From positions 1 through 24,767 of the forward strand of contig CATYZK010000029.1 in the NCBI GenBank assembly GCA_958415665.1: DNA of 24,767 nucleotides, in the 5' to 3' direction. Positions within the stretch are counted from its first letter, which is position 1; each line of letters starts with the position of its first letter. This document shows positions 14,966 through 21,255 of the stretch, in pieces. The notes under the pieces were generated by a model that worked only from the letters and a program-made list of their open reading frames with translations, made no database searches and was not told where the DNA came from. Source of the stretch: an uncultured Collinsella sp. GTDB lineage: Bacteria; Actinomycetota; Coriobacteriia; Coriobacteriales; Coriobacteriaceae. The translations under genes and the position numbers were made by a program.

Positions 14966-16018
14966 GTGAGAACAGGTATTTCCGTCTATCTTTCCAGCCC
15001 TCTGCAGGATATTGAGCGGACGATCGAATATGGTGCCGCGGCGGGTGCGCGCTATGCGTTTACCTCGCTGCATATTCCCGAGGATGGGGGAGCGGCGTAT
15101 GCCGATAAGGTCCGTCATGTGCTGTCGCTGCTTTCCGCCCGTGGCATTGCGCTCATCGCCGATGTGGGGCCGCGCACGTGCGACTTGCTGGGGCTTGAGC
15201 GCATCGAGGATCTGCGCGATCTGGGGCTGGAATACCTTCGCTTGGACTATGGCTTTAGCGCTCAGCGGGTCGCGGAGCTGTCCGGTGTGTTTCGCATTGT
15301 GGTTAATGCTTCGACGGTGAGCTTTGACGAAATCGCATCGTGGCGCGAGGCCGGTGCCGATGTGTCCCGTTTTGCCGCCTGCCACAATTTTTACCCCAAG
15401 CCTTATACCGGTTTAGCTCTGGAGGACATTGCTCGGGTGAATCTTCGTCTTGCGGCGCTTGGATTCGAAATCATGGCTTTTGTGCCGGGTGATGCTAACG
15501 TTCGCGGGCCGGTATTCGAGGGACTGCCGACGGTCGAGGCGCAGCGCGGTCGCGCGTCAAAGGTTGCCCTCAACATGCTTGAGCTCGCACATGGCGCCGA
15601 TTGCGACATTGTGTTGGTCGGCGACCCCGATCTTTCCGATGCGGGCTGGGCGCAGTTTGCTCAAGTTTCCGCCGGATACGTAGACCTGCAATGTGAGCTT
15701 GAGCCCGGTTATGCCTATGTGCGCGGGCAGATTCATCACGACCGGCCCGACTCGAGCGCCCTCATCTTTAGGTCTCAGGAGTCACGCACGACGCTTAAGC
15801 CGGATTCCGTGCCGAAGGATACCGGTGCCGGCCTGCCGCGAAAGGCGGGGTCGATCGCTGTGAGCAATAGCGGCTATGGGCGCTACGAAGGCGAGCTTGA
15901 GATTGCGCGGGTCGATCTTCCCGGTGACGAGCGCATGAACGTTGCGGGCCATATCACGCCCGAGGCAATGGAGCTGCTGCCGTTCATCAAACGCGGATTC
16001 GGGGTACGGTTCGTTTAG
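14966..16018 (+). CDS. mupG: 6-phospho-N-acetylmuramidase, MupG family (DUF871)
   Basis: MupG, described in Staphylococcus aureus, hydrolyses the disaccharide MurNAc-6-phosphate-GlcNAc in the cytoplasm, producing the MurQ substrate. The 350-residue protein matches the DUF871 family along its length: an N-terminal TIM-barrel-like domain (about residues 1-230) and a small C-terminal beta domain (about 235-350). Family hallmarks are CHNFYPKPYTGL at 139-150, FVPGD then RGPVFEGLPT at 172-189, and SNSGYGRYEGEL at 300-311. The GTG at 14966 follows AAGGAG with nine bases between. Staphylococcal clusters also contain murQ, murP and murR; here mupG is last and follows a terminator, so it may be made at a lower or separately controlled level. 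It ends TAG. Confidence 0.92.
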   Translation: MRTGISVYLSSPLQDIERTIEYGAAAGARYAFTSLHIPEDGGAAYADKVRHVLSLLSARGIALIADVGPRTCDLLGLERIEDLRDLGLEYLRLDYGFSAQRVAELSGVFRIVVNASTVSFDEIASWREAGADVSRFAACHNFYPKPYTGLALEDIARVNLRLAALGFEIMAFVPGDANVRGPVFEGLPTVEAQRGRASKVALNMLELAHGADCDIVLVGDPDLSDAGWAQFAQVSAGYVDLQCELEPGYAYVRGQIHHDRPDSSALIFRSQESRTTLKPDSVPKDTGAGLPRKAGSIAVSNSGYGRYEGELEIARVDLPGDERMNVAGHITPEAMELLPFIKRGFGVRFV

Positions 16019-16034
16019 TGTGTGACCCGTGGGC

Positions 16035-16069
16035 TACAATTTGCCCATCATACGAAGGCGCCCCGTATG
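16035..16069 (+). promoter_or_regulatory. Promoter -10 and leader palindrome for the ArsC-like gene
   Basis: TACAAT at 16035-16040 is a good -10, with no clear -35. The transcript would start near 16047, right at the dyad CATACG (16049-16054) / CGTATG (16064-16069), whose nine-base centre contains GGCGCC. The dyad could be an operator or a 5' mRNA hairpin. Confidence 0.45.
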
Positions 16070-16110
16070 GCGTGTGCCTGTGTTGGCCGATCTGTATTCG
16101 GAGGATTTCC

Positions 16111-16470
16111 ATGACCGTACTATTCGTTGAATATCCCAAGTGTTCGACCTGTAAAAAGGCCAAGGCGTGGTTGGACGAGCATGGGGTCGAGTATGTCGAC
16201 CGCGATATCGTTACGGACAATCCCACGGCCGATGAACTTGCGACCTGGATTGCTCGTTCGGGGCTGCCGGTGCGGCGCTTCTTTAACTCGTCGGGCATGA
16301 AATATCGAGAGCTGGGCCTGAAGGCGCGCCTGGACGCAGGAATGACGGATCAGGAGTGCTACGAGCTGCTGGCGACCGATGGCATGCTGGTCAAGCGTCC
16401 GCTGCTGGTGGGCGACGACTTTGCGATTCCCGGCTTTAGGGAAACGGCCTGGACCGAGGCGTTGCTTTAA
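16111..16470 (+). CDS. ArsC/Spx-family thioredoxin-fold protein
   Basis: This 119-residue protein has the arsenate-reductase-like fold shared by ArsC, Spx and YffB. It opens with VEYPKCSTCKKAKAWLDE, giving a CxxC pair (Cys11, Cys14) at the tip of the first helix, and continues with the family segments PTADELATWIARSG and RRFFNSSGMKYREL (near residues 65-78). It ends in KRPLLVGDDFAIPGF, a typical cis-Pro and GF region. Whether it reduces arsenate, acts as a glutathione-like reductase, or binds RNA polymerase like Spx cannot be told. No arsenic genes are adjacent. The ATG at 16111 follows GGAGG. It ends TAA, exactly abutting the convergent gene at 16471. Confidence 0.85.
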   Translation: MTVLFVEYPKCSTCKKAKAWLDEHGVEYVDRDIVTDNPTADELATWIARSGLPVRRFFNSSGMKYRELGLKARLDAGMTDQECYELLATDGMLVKRPLLVGDDFAIPGFRETAWTEALL

Positions 16471-16881
16471 TCAGTCCTCCAGCTGTGCCCACTCGTGCGG
16501 CTCGTAGACCTTTACATGTTTGTTGGGCGTACCGCTCCAGTACTCCTCGTCCATAAAGGGCAGATATGCCTGAACGCCGGGGCAGATAAAGGGGATCCGC
16601 TGCTGTTGCAGTCGCTCGCGCTGGCGCTGCTCCAGGTGCGCCTCGGATATGACGGTCGGCATACCGGACAGCTCGACGAGGCTTGCCTGGATTCGCTTAA
16701 GGTCGGGGAGTCCCGCGTGCCATGACATCCGCATGATCAAAAAGGATGCACGGCGGTATTTTGCCTGCATCACCGTGATGGCGGGGCGCAGAGTGGGATG
16801 GATTTTGTCCCGTTCGGGCCAAAGGTCAGCAGTGATCTCGAGGCCCAGGGTCTCCCATAGGTAATCAAGCTCTTCGTCCAT
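16471..16881 (-). CDS. Conserved-looking protein of unknown function
   Basis: The 136-residue soluble protein has no signal or membrane segment. It is acidic at both ends (MDEELDYLWET, HEWAQLED). From memory, the segment RQRERLQQQRIPFICPGVQ (about residues 86-104), followed by AYLPF, resembles the middle of a larger family annotated as MarR-like regulators, where a similar stretch (R-K-R-L-I-E ... F-I-V-P-G-K-Q-L-Y-L-P) precedes a winged helix. The winged-helix part is absent here and does not continue in another frame, so this could be a stand-alone version of that domain. The resemblance is weak and unverified. It is convergent with the ArsC-like gene with no bases between. The stop is TGA. 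The start ATG at 16881 has only a modest GAGG-type site. Confidence 0.65.
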   Translation of the reverse strand: MDEELDYLWETLGLEITADLWPERDKIHPTLRPAITVMQAKYRRASFLIMRMSWHAGLPDLKRIQASLVELSGMPTVISEAHLEQRQRERLQQQRIPFICPGVQAYLPFMDEEYWSGTPNKHVKVYEPHEWAQLED

Positions 16882-17040
16882 GGCGCCTCGATATCTACGT
16901 GATCATTGATACTTCGATTGTGTTGCCTGGTGCTATCGTTTTCGCGGTAGAATCTGCCAACGGTTGACGGCTACCGCTCGCGGCGTTTTGCCCTTCGTGT
17001 GCAGCGGTCGACTTCACAGGTCCTTCACGTGTTGGCCGTA

Positions 17041-17066
17041 TTTGACTGAATTTCAAAAAAGTCAAA
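17041..17066. repeat. AT-rich dyad upstream of the tRNA promoter
   Basis: TTTGACT (17041-17047) and AGTCAAA (17060-17066) form a perfect 7-bp inverted repeat with a 12-base centre, ending 8 bases before the -35 of the tRNA promoter. The rest of the gap 16882-17147 shows another -10-like TAGAAT (16948-16953), with TTGCCT 19 bases before it, and nothing obviously coding. Confidence 0.45.
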
Positions 17067-17074
17067 ATTGGGGC

Positions 17075-17103
17075 TTGCGTCACGGCCGGACTTCCCGTAT
17101 ATT
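17075..17103 (+). promoter_or_regulatory. Promoter TTGCGT-17-TATATT for the tRNA pair
   Basis: The -35 TTGCGT (17075-17080) and -10 TATATT (17098-17103) are separated by the ideal 17 bases, one of the best promoter matches in the window. It gives a 5' leader of roughly 35-40 bases before tRNA-Gln. Confidence 0.7.
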
Positions 17104-17147
17104 TCTTTCTTGCGCAAAGGCACAGCCGAGCGCAGCGATGCAGTCAT

Positions 17148-17221
17148 TGGGATGTCGTCTAATGGCAGGACAGCGGATTCTGGTTCCGTCAATGGGGGTT
17201 CGACTCCCTCCATCCCAGCCA
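17148..17221 (+). tRNA. tRNA-Gln (anticodon CUG), CCA encoded
   Basis: A complete cloverleaf is visible. The acceptor TGGGATG pairs with CATCCCA. The D arm is GTC/GAC. The anticodon stem is GCGGA/TCCGT with loop TTCTGGT, so the anticodon is CTG at 17180-17182. The T arm is GGGGG-TTCGACT-CCCTC. The discriminator G and CCA are encoded. It reads CAG codons. Confidence 0.95.
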
Positions 17222-17238
17222 TTGCATTTGCTACATAT

Positions 17239-17315
17239 GGCCCGTTCGTCTAGCGGTTTAGGACGCCGCCCTCTCAAGGCGGAGATCACCAGTTCGAATC
17301 TGGTACGGGCTACCA
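17239..17315 (+). tRNA. tRNA-Glu (anticodon CUC), CCA encoded
   Basis: The acceptor GGCCCGT pairs with ACGGGCT (first pair G-U). The anticodon stem is CCGCC/GGCGG with loop CTCTCAA, so the anticodon is CTC at 17273-17275. The T arm is ACCAG-TTCGAAT-CTGGT. A73 and CCA are encoded. It lies 17 bases after tRNA-Gln and reads GAG codons, the preferred Glu codon in these genes. Confidence 0.95.
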
Positions 17316-17325
17316 AAATTGAACG

Positions 17326-17353
17326 CCCGGGCCTCGTAAGAGACCCGGGTTTT
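17326..17353 (+). terminator. Terminator after the tRNA pair
   Basis: CCCGGG (17326-17331) pairs with CCCGGG (17344-17349), with three inner pairs around GTAA, and four T follow. It closes the tRNA transcript before the TPR-like gene. Confidence 0.8.
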
Positions 17354-17412
17354 GTGTATTGACCGATATTTAAGGCGCGCGTTGAGTCTGCCGCCCGGAC
17401 CGAGGAGTTGTC

Positions 17413-18330
17413 ATGGACCTGCCTATCAGCTTGGAAGACATCACGTATGCCGAGAACTATCTGGCGCAGGGCGACCTGGCTACGGCGACGCCGCTGCTTG
17501 AGCGTCTGGTGGAGCTCGCCGAGGAGTATATCGACGCTGAGTGCAAGACGGAGGAGAAGCGCCAGTACTTTAGCTTCGACAGCAAGTTTGAGCGCCTGGC
17601 CTATCGCCGCGTGGAGAAGGATCCGCGCGAGCTGGTGCAGGTCGAGGTTCCCTTTGACCGCCTGTACTCCGACATGGCGTTTGCCTACATTCGCCAGCAG
17701 GATTATGTGAGTGCTCGGAATGCCCTGATGCAGGCCGTGCGTTGGGATCCCATGAACTGCAACTATCGCTTGGACTTGGCCGAGCTGTTCCGCGCGCTCG
17801 AGGACAAGCAGGAGTGGGCATCGCTCTCGTTCTCGGTGCTGGAGCGCGCGAGCGACGGTAAGTGCGCCGCACGCGCCTACACCAACTTGGGTCAGTACTT
17901 CTTGGAGCCCGAGACCGAGAACATTTCGGCTGCCGTGGGCTGCGCGCGTCTGGCGCTGCGCCTGGCGCCCAATGATGCGCATACGACGCGCCTGCTCAAC
18001 AAGATCCATACTACCTATCCGGATGCCGCGGACGAGAGTGACGACCATGTGATGGGTGAGCTCGCCCTGCAGGGCGTGCCGACCTCGCCTTCGGCCGAGA
18101 TCGCCATCTGCCTGATCATGTGCGCGACCGATGCTGCAAGCGACGGCGACAAGCAGGAGGCTACGCGTCTGACGGTCCGTGCCCGCGACCTGGTGGGCGA
18201 GGAGGCATGCGCGGCGATTATCAAGCTGGTGCGCGAGAGCGATGCCGAGCTTAATGCCGAGCGCAGGGCAAAGCGCGAAGCTGCGGGCTCAAACGCCGAT
18301 GGCGCCAAGGAGGCCGGCGATGCCCAGTAA
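17413..18330 (+). CDS. TPR-like repeat protein upstream of smpB
   Basis: I cannot name this 305-residue soluble protein. Its helical pairs look like tetratricopeptide repeats: ITYAENYLAQGDLATATPLL at about residues 10-29, MAFAYIRQQDYVSARNALMQ (about 88-107) followed by AVRWDPMN, and AVGCARLALRLAPNDAHTTR at about 175-194. The repeats are irregular, and the C-terminus is a charged helix (LNAERRAKREAAGSNADG). There is no signal peptide. Such proteins serve as scaffolds for protein contacts. The ATG at 17413 follows GAGGAG. The 3' end overlaps smpB by 11 bases, so a link with trans-translation or RNA decay is plausible from context only. Confidence 0.85.
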   Translation: MDLPISLEDITYAENYLAQGDLATATPLLERLVELAEEYIDAECKTEEKRQYFSFDSKFERLAYRRVEKDPRELVQVEVPFDRLYSDMAFAYIRQQDYVSARNALMQAVRWDPMNCNYRLDLAELFRALEDKQEWASLSFSVLERASDGKCAARAYTNLGQYFLEPETENISAAVGCARLALRLAPNDAHTTRLLNKIHTTYPDAADESDDHVMGELALQGVPTSPSAEIAICLIMCATDAASDGDKQEATRLTVRARDLVGEEACAAIIKLVRESDAELNAERRAKREAAGSNADGAKEAGDAQ

Positions 18331-18790
18331 GCGCGAGCGCAAGCTCATTTCCAAGAATCGCTCGGCACATCACGAGTACTTTATCGATGAGACGTTTGAG
18401 TGCGGTATTGAGCTGAGCGGTACCGAGGTCAAGTCGATTCGCGAGCGCGCGTGCCAGATTACCGATACCTTTGCACTGATTCGTGGCGGGGAGTGCTGGC
18501 TCGTCGGCCTACATATCCACCCTTATAGCCATGGTGGCGTGTGGAATCGCGATCCCGACCGTCGGCGCCGTCTGCTGCTGCACCGCAAGGAGATCGACTT
18601 TCTTGACGGCAAACTTCGCAACCGTGGTTATGCGCTGGTTCCGTTGGAGCTCTACTTTAATACCGACGGTCGCGTAAAACTGCTGCTGGGTCTGGGTCGC
18701 GGCAAGAAGCTCTACGACAAGCGCGAGGACATGGCCAAGCGTGATGTCCAACGCGAGATCGACCGCGCCCTCAAGGAACGCAACCGCTGA
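18320..18790 (+). CDS. smpB: SsrA (tmRNA)-binding protein SmpB
   Basis: SmpB binds tmRNA and brings it to ribosomes stalled without a stop codon. The protein has 156 residues, the usual length. Family segments are KLISKNRSAHHEYFIDETFE at residues 8-27, GIELSGTEVKSIR near 29, the loop HIHPYSHGG near 68, and the basic C-terminal tail GRGKKLYDKREDMAKRD, which mimics an mRNA helix and enters the mRNA channel. The ATG at 18320 lies inside the end of the TPR-like gene, after AAGGAGG, so translation is coupled. The stop is TGA. No tmRNA gene (ssrA) follows in the 206 bases to the next gene. Confidence 0.97.
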   Translation: MPSKRERKLISKNRSAHHEYFIDETFECGIELSGTEVKSIRERACQITDTFALIRGGECWLVGLHIHPYSHGGVWNRDPDRRRRLLLHRKEIDFLDGKLRNRGYALVPLELYFNTDGRVKLLLGLGRGKKLYDKREDMAKRDVQREIDRALKERNR

Positions 18791-18802
18791 CCGTCCTTCA
18801 TA

Positions 18803-18869
18803 AGTTGCGGTGGAATACGGACTGTTTTGCCTGTTTGAAGGGCTATTCAGTCCCTATTTCACCGCAACT
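18803..18869. repeat. Stem-loop repeat, family B (21-nt arms, 25-nt loop)
   Basis: The arms 18803-18823 (starting AGTTGCGGTG) and 18849-18869 (ending CACCGCAACT) pair at 19 of 21 positions, plus one G-U. The loop between them is 25 bases. No T run follows, so it is not a normal terminator. An 18-base piece of the right arm recurs exactly at 5567-5584. The same 25-base loop size is found in the different-armed family A units at 19839 and 22165-22383. Confidence 0.8.
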
Positions 18870-18913
18870 GCGGGCGTCTCATCTTTCTTACTGTTCTGAC
18901 ACATATGTCTCAA

Positions 18914-18945
18914 AGGCGGCGTCCGTTATGGGTGTCGCCTTTTTT
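18914..18945 (+). terminator. Terminator between smpB and the flavin reductase
   Basis: AGGCGGCGTCC (18914-18924) pairs with GGGTGTCGCCT (18930-18940) through 11 pairs, some of them G-U, with a five-base loop, followed by six T. The next start codon is 52 bases downstream with no obvious promoter in between. Confidence 0.75.
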
Positions 18946-18996
18946 GTGGGTACATACATCCATGAGGTTCCAACCAAGGTTAGGGGAGTGATCGTT

Positions 18997-19500
18997 ATGG
19001 ACAAAACTGCGTTCTTTACCATGCCGAGCGGCCTGTACGTGGTGAGCTCCGCGGCAGACGGGCTGCGTGCCGGCTGCGTTATCAACACAGCGGTGCAGGT
19101 GACGTCCATGCCGCCGCGTATTTCGGTTGCCGTGAACAAGGACAACGTCACCTCGGGCGTCATCGCATCGGCCAAAGCGTTCGCGCTGACCGTGATCGAT
19201 CAGACCGCCGACATGCTCTACATCGGCAACTTTGGCTTCCGTACCAGCAGCGACTATGACAAGTTTGCCAAGTACGTGACTCGCGAGACGGCTCTGGGCA
19301 TGCCTTATGTGCCCGAGCACGCGGCGGCCCTGTTTAGCTGCCGTCTGATTGACACCGTGGATGTGGGCACGCACCTGCTGTTTATCGGCGAGGTTGAGGA
19401 TGCCGAGCGCCTGAGTGACGAGACACCGCTCACCTACGATTACTACCACAAGGTCCTAAAGGGCAAGACACCGCCCAAGGCATCTTCGTATCATGGATAG
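18997..19500 (+). CDS. Flavin reductase domain protein (Hrb/flavoredoxin type)
   Basis: The 167-residue protein binds FMN in a split-barrel flavin-reductase fold. It matches the N-terminal part of high-molecular-weight rubredoxin (Hrb, NADH:flavodiiron oxidoreductase of acetogens) in its key stretches: MPSGLYVVSSAADG near residue 9, INTAVQVTSMPPRISVAVNK near 29-48, IGNFGFRTSSDYDKFA near 76-91, DVGTHLLFIGEVEDAERL near 122-139, and PLTYDYYHKVLKGK near 143. In Hrb a rubredoxin domain follows in the same chain; here a separate rubredoxin gene begins 89 bases later. The ATG at 18997 is chosen because AGGGGAG lies 8 bases before it and similarity begins there; the longer open frame includes the terminator. 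The likely partner is a flavodiiron protein encoded elsewhere. Confidence 0.9.
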   Translation: MDKTAFFTMPSGLYVVSSAADGLRAGCVINTAVQVTSMPPRISVAVNKDNVTSGVIASAKAFALTVIDQTADMLYIGNFGFRTSSDYDKFAKYVTRETALGMPYVPEHAAALFSCRLIDTVDVGTHLLFIGEVEDAERLSDETPLTYDYYHKVLKGKTPPKASSYHG

Positions 19501-19517
19501 AAATGCTCTAAAAACAC

Positions 19518-19551
19518 TTGCATTATATTATTGAGAATCTATACTAATAAT
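19518..19551 (+). promoter_or_regulatory. Rubredoxin promoter TTGCAT-16-TATACT with an AT-rich dyad
   Basis: The -35 TTGCAT (19518-19523) and -10 TATACT (19540-19545) are 16 bases apart. ATTATT (19527-19532) and AATAAT (19546-19551) form an inverted pair that brackets the -10, and the spacer contains GAGAATCTATAC. Its AT-rich symmetric form recalls Fur/PerR-type operators, which would suit an oxygen-defence gene, but it is not a clear match to either consensus. Confidence 0.55.
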
Positions 19552-19589
19552 CGAAGTACATCAGCGGTCACGTTCGAGAGGAGAACATC

Positions 19590-19733
19590 ATGGCTGAGGA
19601 GAAGAAGACCTATAAGTTCGTGTGCACCGTTTGCGGTTACGAGGTCGAGGTCGATACGCCCGAGCTGCCCGAGGATTACGTGTGCCCGGTGTGCGGCGTC
19701 GGTCCCGATCAGTTTGAGCTTGTCGAGGAGTAG
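19590..19733 (+). CDS. Minimal rubredoxin (47 aa)
   Basis: Rubredoxin carries one electron on an iron held by four Cys. The ORF gives 47 residues with the two knuckles FVCTVCGYE (Cys pair near residues 11 and 14) and YVCPVCGVGPDQF (near 31 and 34). Classical rubredoxins of 52-54 residues have about 15 more residues between the knuckles, containing GDP and PGT motifs. Here the middle is only EVEVDTPELPED, as in the rubredoxin-like end of rubrerythrin. The ATG at 19590 follows GAGAGGAG. It has its own promoter and a perfect terminator, so it can be made alone in large amounts, besides serving the upstream flavin reductase. Confidence 0.93.
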   Translation: MAEEKKTYKFVCTVCGYEVEVDTPELPEDYVCPVCGVGPDQFELVEE

Positions 19734-19773
19734 CTCGCAGACACACGGCGAATAGCCATACAGAGCTCTGTCC

Positions 19774-19811
19774 AAGGGCCCCGGTCGTATGTTTCGGCCG
19801 GGGCCCTTTTT
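19774..19811. terminator. Bidirectional terminator between rubredoxin and mntH
   Basis: AAGGGCCCCGG (19774-19784) and CCGGGGCCCTT (19798-19808) form a perfect 11-bp stem, followed by T to 19811. The A-rich left side gives a T tract on the other strand, so the site can stop the convergent transcripts of rubredoxin (+) and mntH (-). Confidence 0.85.
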
Positions 19812-19838
19812 GGTGCAAGGGGATCGTATTTATCCGAT

Positions 19839-19897
19839 TGTCTCGATTTATAACAGCAAGGGGCGGAAATTGGCTCGATCTGTTACAGATTGAGACG
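19839..19897. repeat. Stem-loop repeat, family A, solitary copy
   Basis: The left arm TGTCTCGATTTATAACA (19839-19855), a 25-base loop (19856-19880) and the right arm TGTTACAGATTGAGACG (19881-19897) form the same 17+25+17 unit found three times at 22165-22383. The loop shares GAA followed by TTGGCTC-ATC with the array loops. It lies between the bidirectional terminator and the mntH stop codon. Confidence 0.85.
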
Positions 19898-19923
19898 TTT
19901 GGCTGGGCGGGCGTGCAGTTTCG

Positions 19924-21180
19924 TTACATCCCTGCCAGCAGCACGGCGTCGAGCGCCGTTACGACGACACCAATCCCTACAAGCAGCGCGTTGAGCGGGC
20001 GCGAGTTGGCGTATTTGCCCATGACGCGGCGCGAGCTGGTGAGTCGTATGAGCACGAAAACCGTGATCGGTAGCTGGAGCGACAGCAGTGCCTGGCTCCA
20101 GATGAGGCCCTCAAAGGGATTCGAAACGACCAGGCAGGCGGCAACTGCGCCGGCAAAGCAGAGCGCCACGCCAATCGAGGAGTGCCGGTCGTGGATGTCG
20201 TATTCCTCGTCGAACATGCCGGCCGTAATGGTGCCCGCCGCCATGCCCGCCGTCACGCTGCTCGATAGACCCGCGAACAGCAGCGCCACGGCAAAGATGA
20301 TCGAACTTGCCGGGCCCAGGATGGGCGAGAGCGTGGCGGCCGCGACGGCGAGGTCGTCTACGACGATGCCGTGGGCAAAGAAGGTCGTCGCGGCCAGGAT
20401 GACCATCGCCGAGTTGATTGCCCAGCCCACACCCATCGAAAAGAGCGTATCGAAGAGCTCGTAGCGCAGGCGCTCCTCGATAACCTGTTCGCCTTGGCCT
20501 TCGAAGTGCATGGATTGGATGACCTCGGAGTGCAGAAAGAGGTTGTGGGGCATGACGACCGCCCCCAGGATGCTGACGACGATGGCGGCCGAGTCGGTGG
20601 GCATGCTGGGCGTGATCCAGCCTGTGGCGGCTTGCGGCCAGTCGACTTTGACCAGCGCGAGCTCGGCCAAAAACGACAGGCCCACTATGCCAACGAAGGC
20701 GATAATCCAGCGCTCGGCACGTTTGTAGGAGCTCGTCATGAGCATCGCCATCGATACTGCCGCCATGATGACGCAGCCGGCGCGCACGGGCAGCCCAAAG
20801 AGCATCTGGAGCGCGATCGCGCCGCCCAGGACCTCGGCCATGGCGGTGGCGACGGTTGCGAGATATGCACTGGCGAGCACGGCGCGTCCGACGGGGCGGG
20901 GAAGAAAGCGGGTCGTGGCTTCGGCAAGGCAGGCGCCCGTGGCGATGCCCAAGTGCGCTGCGTTGTGCTGCAAGACGATCAGCATAATCGTAGACAGCGT
21001 GACCACCCACAGTGGCGCGTAGCCAAATTGCGAGCCCGCGGCCATGTTGGAGGCCCAATTGCCCGGATCGATAAAGCCGACGGTGACGAGCAGCCCGGGG
21101 CCGATGTGCCGGGCGATGTCCAGGCCGCCGTGGCCTCCGGTACGGCGCGAACCATAGTGTTGTTTGAGATGGTTGAGCAT
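19924..21180 (-). CDS. mntH: Nramp-family Mn2+/Fe2+ transporter
   Basis: MntH imports divalent manganese or iron with protons. The 418-residue protein has about eleven hydrophobic segments. The metal-site motif of helix 1 is DPGN at residues 38-41 (GFIDPGNWASN), and that of helix 6 is MPHNLFLHS at 210-218. The Met keeps the site selective for transition metals; magnesium- or aluminium-type relatives lose it. The ATG at 21180 is preferred because CAGGAG lies seven bases before it; a longer frame from TTG at 21216 has no ribosome binding site and encodes that site within it. It lies 75 bases after gpmA on the same strand, with no terminator between, so they probably share a transcript. No manganese riboswitch or MntR box is evident. 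Confidence 0.95.
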   Translation of the reverse strand: MLNHLKQHYGSRRTGGHGGLDIARHIGPGLLVTVGFIDPGNWASNMAAGSQFGYAPLWVVTLSTIMLIVLQHNAAHLGIATGACLAEATTRFLPRPVGRAVLASAYLATVATAMAEVLGGAIALQMLFGLPVRAGCVIMAAVSMAMLMTSSYKRAERWIIAFVGIVGLSFLAELALVKVDWPQAATGWITPSMPTDSAAIVVSILGAVVMPHNLFLHSEVIQSMHFEGQGEQVIEERLRYELFDTLFSMGVGWAINSAMVILAATTFFAHGIVVDDLAVAAATLSPILGPASSIIFAVALLFAGLSSSVTAGMAAGTITAGMFDEEYDIHDRHSSIGVALCFAGAVAACLVVSNPFEGLIWSQALLSLQLPITVFVLIRLTSSRRVMGKYANSRPLNALLVGIGVVVTALDAVLLAGM

Positions 21181-21255
21181 GGTCGGCTCCTGCGTGCGGA
21201 CGGCGCGGCGTCGCAAAGGGGTCGTACGGCGCCGCGCGTTGAGCTTGAGATGGGG

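Noticed and set aside
18791..18996. tmRNA gene (ssrA) after smpB
   Set aside because: The gap is only 206 bases, fully occupied by a stem-loop and a terminator; no tRNA-like ends or tag-peptide frame are visible.
18805..18996. N-terminal extension of the flavin reductase frame
   Set aside because: The extra 64 codons cover a repeat stem-loop and a terminator. The ATG at 18997 has the ribosome binding site and the start of similarity.
19734..21255. Manganese riboswitch or MntR box controlling mntH
   Set aside because: The 75-base gap before mntH is too short for a yybP-ykoY riboswitch, and I saw no matching dyad; expression from the gpmA promoter is simpler.
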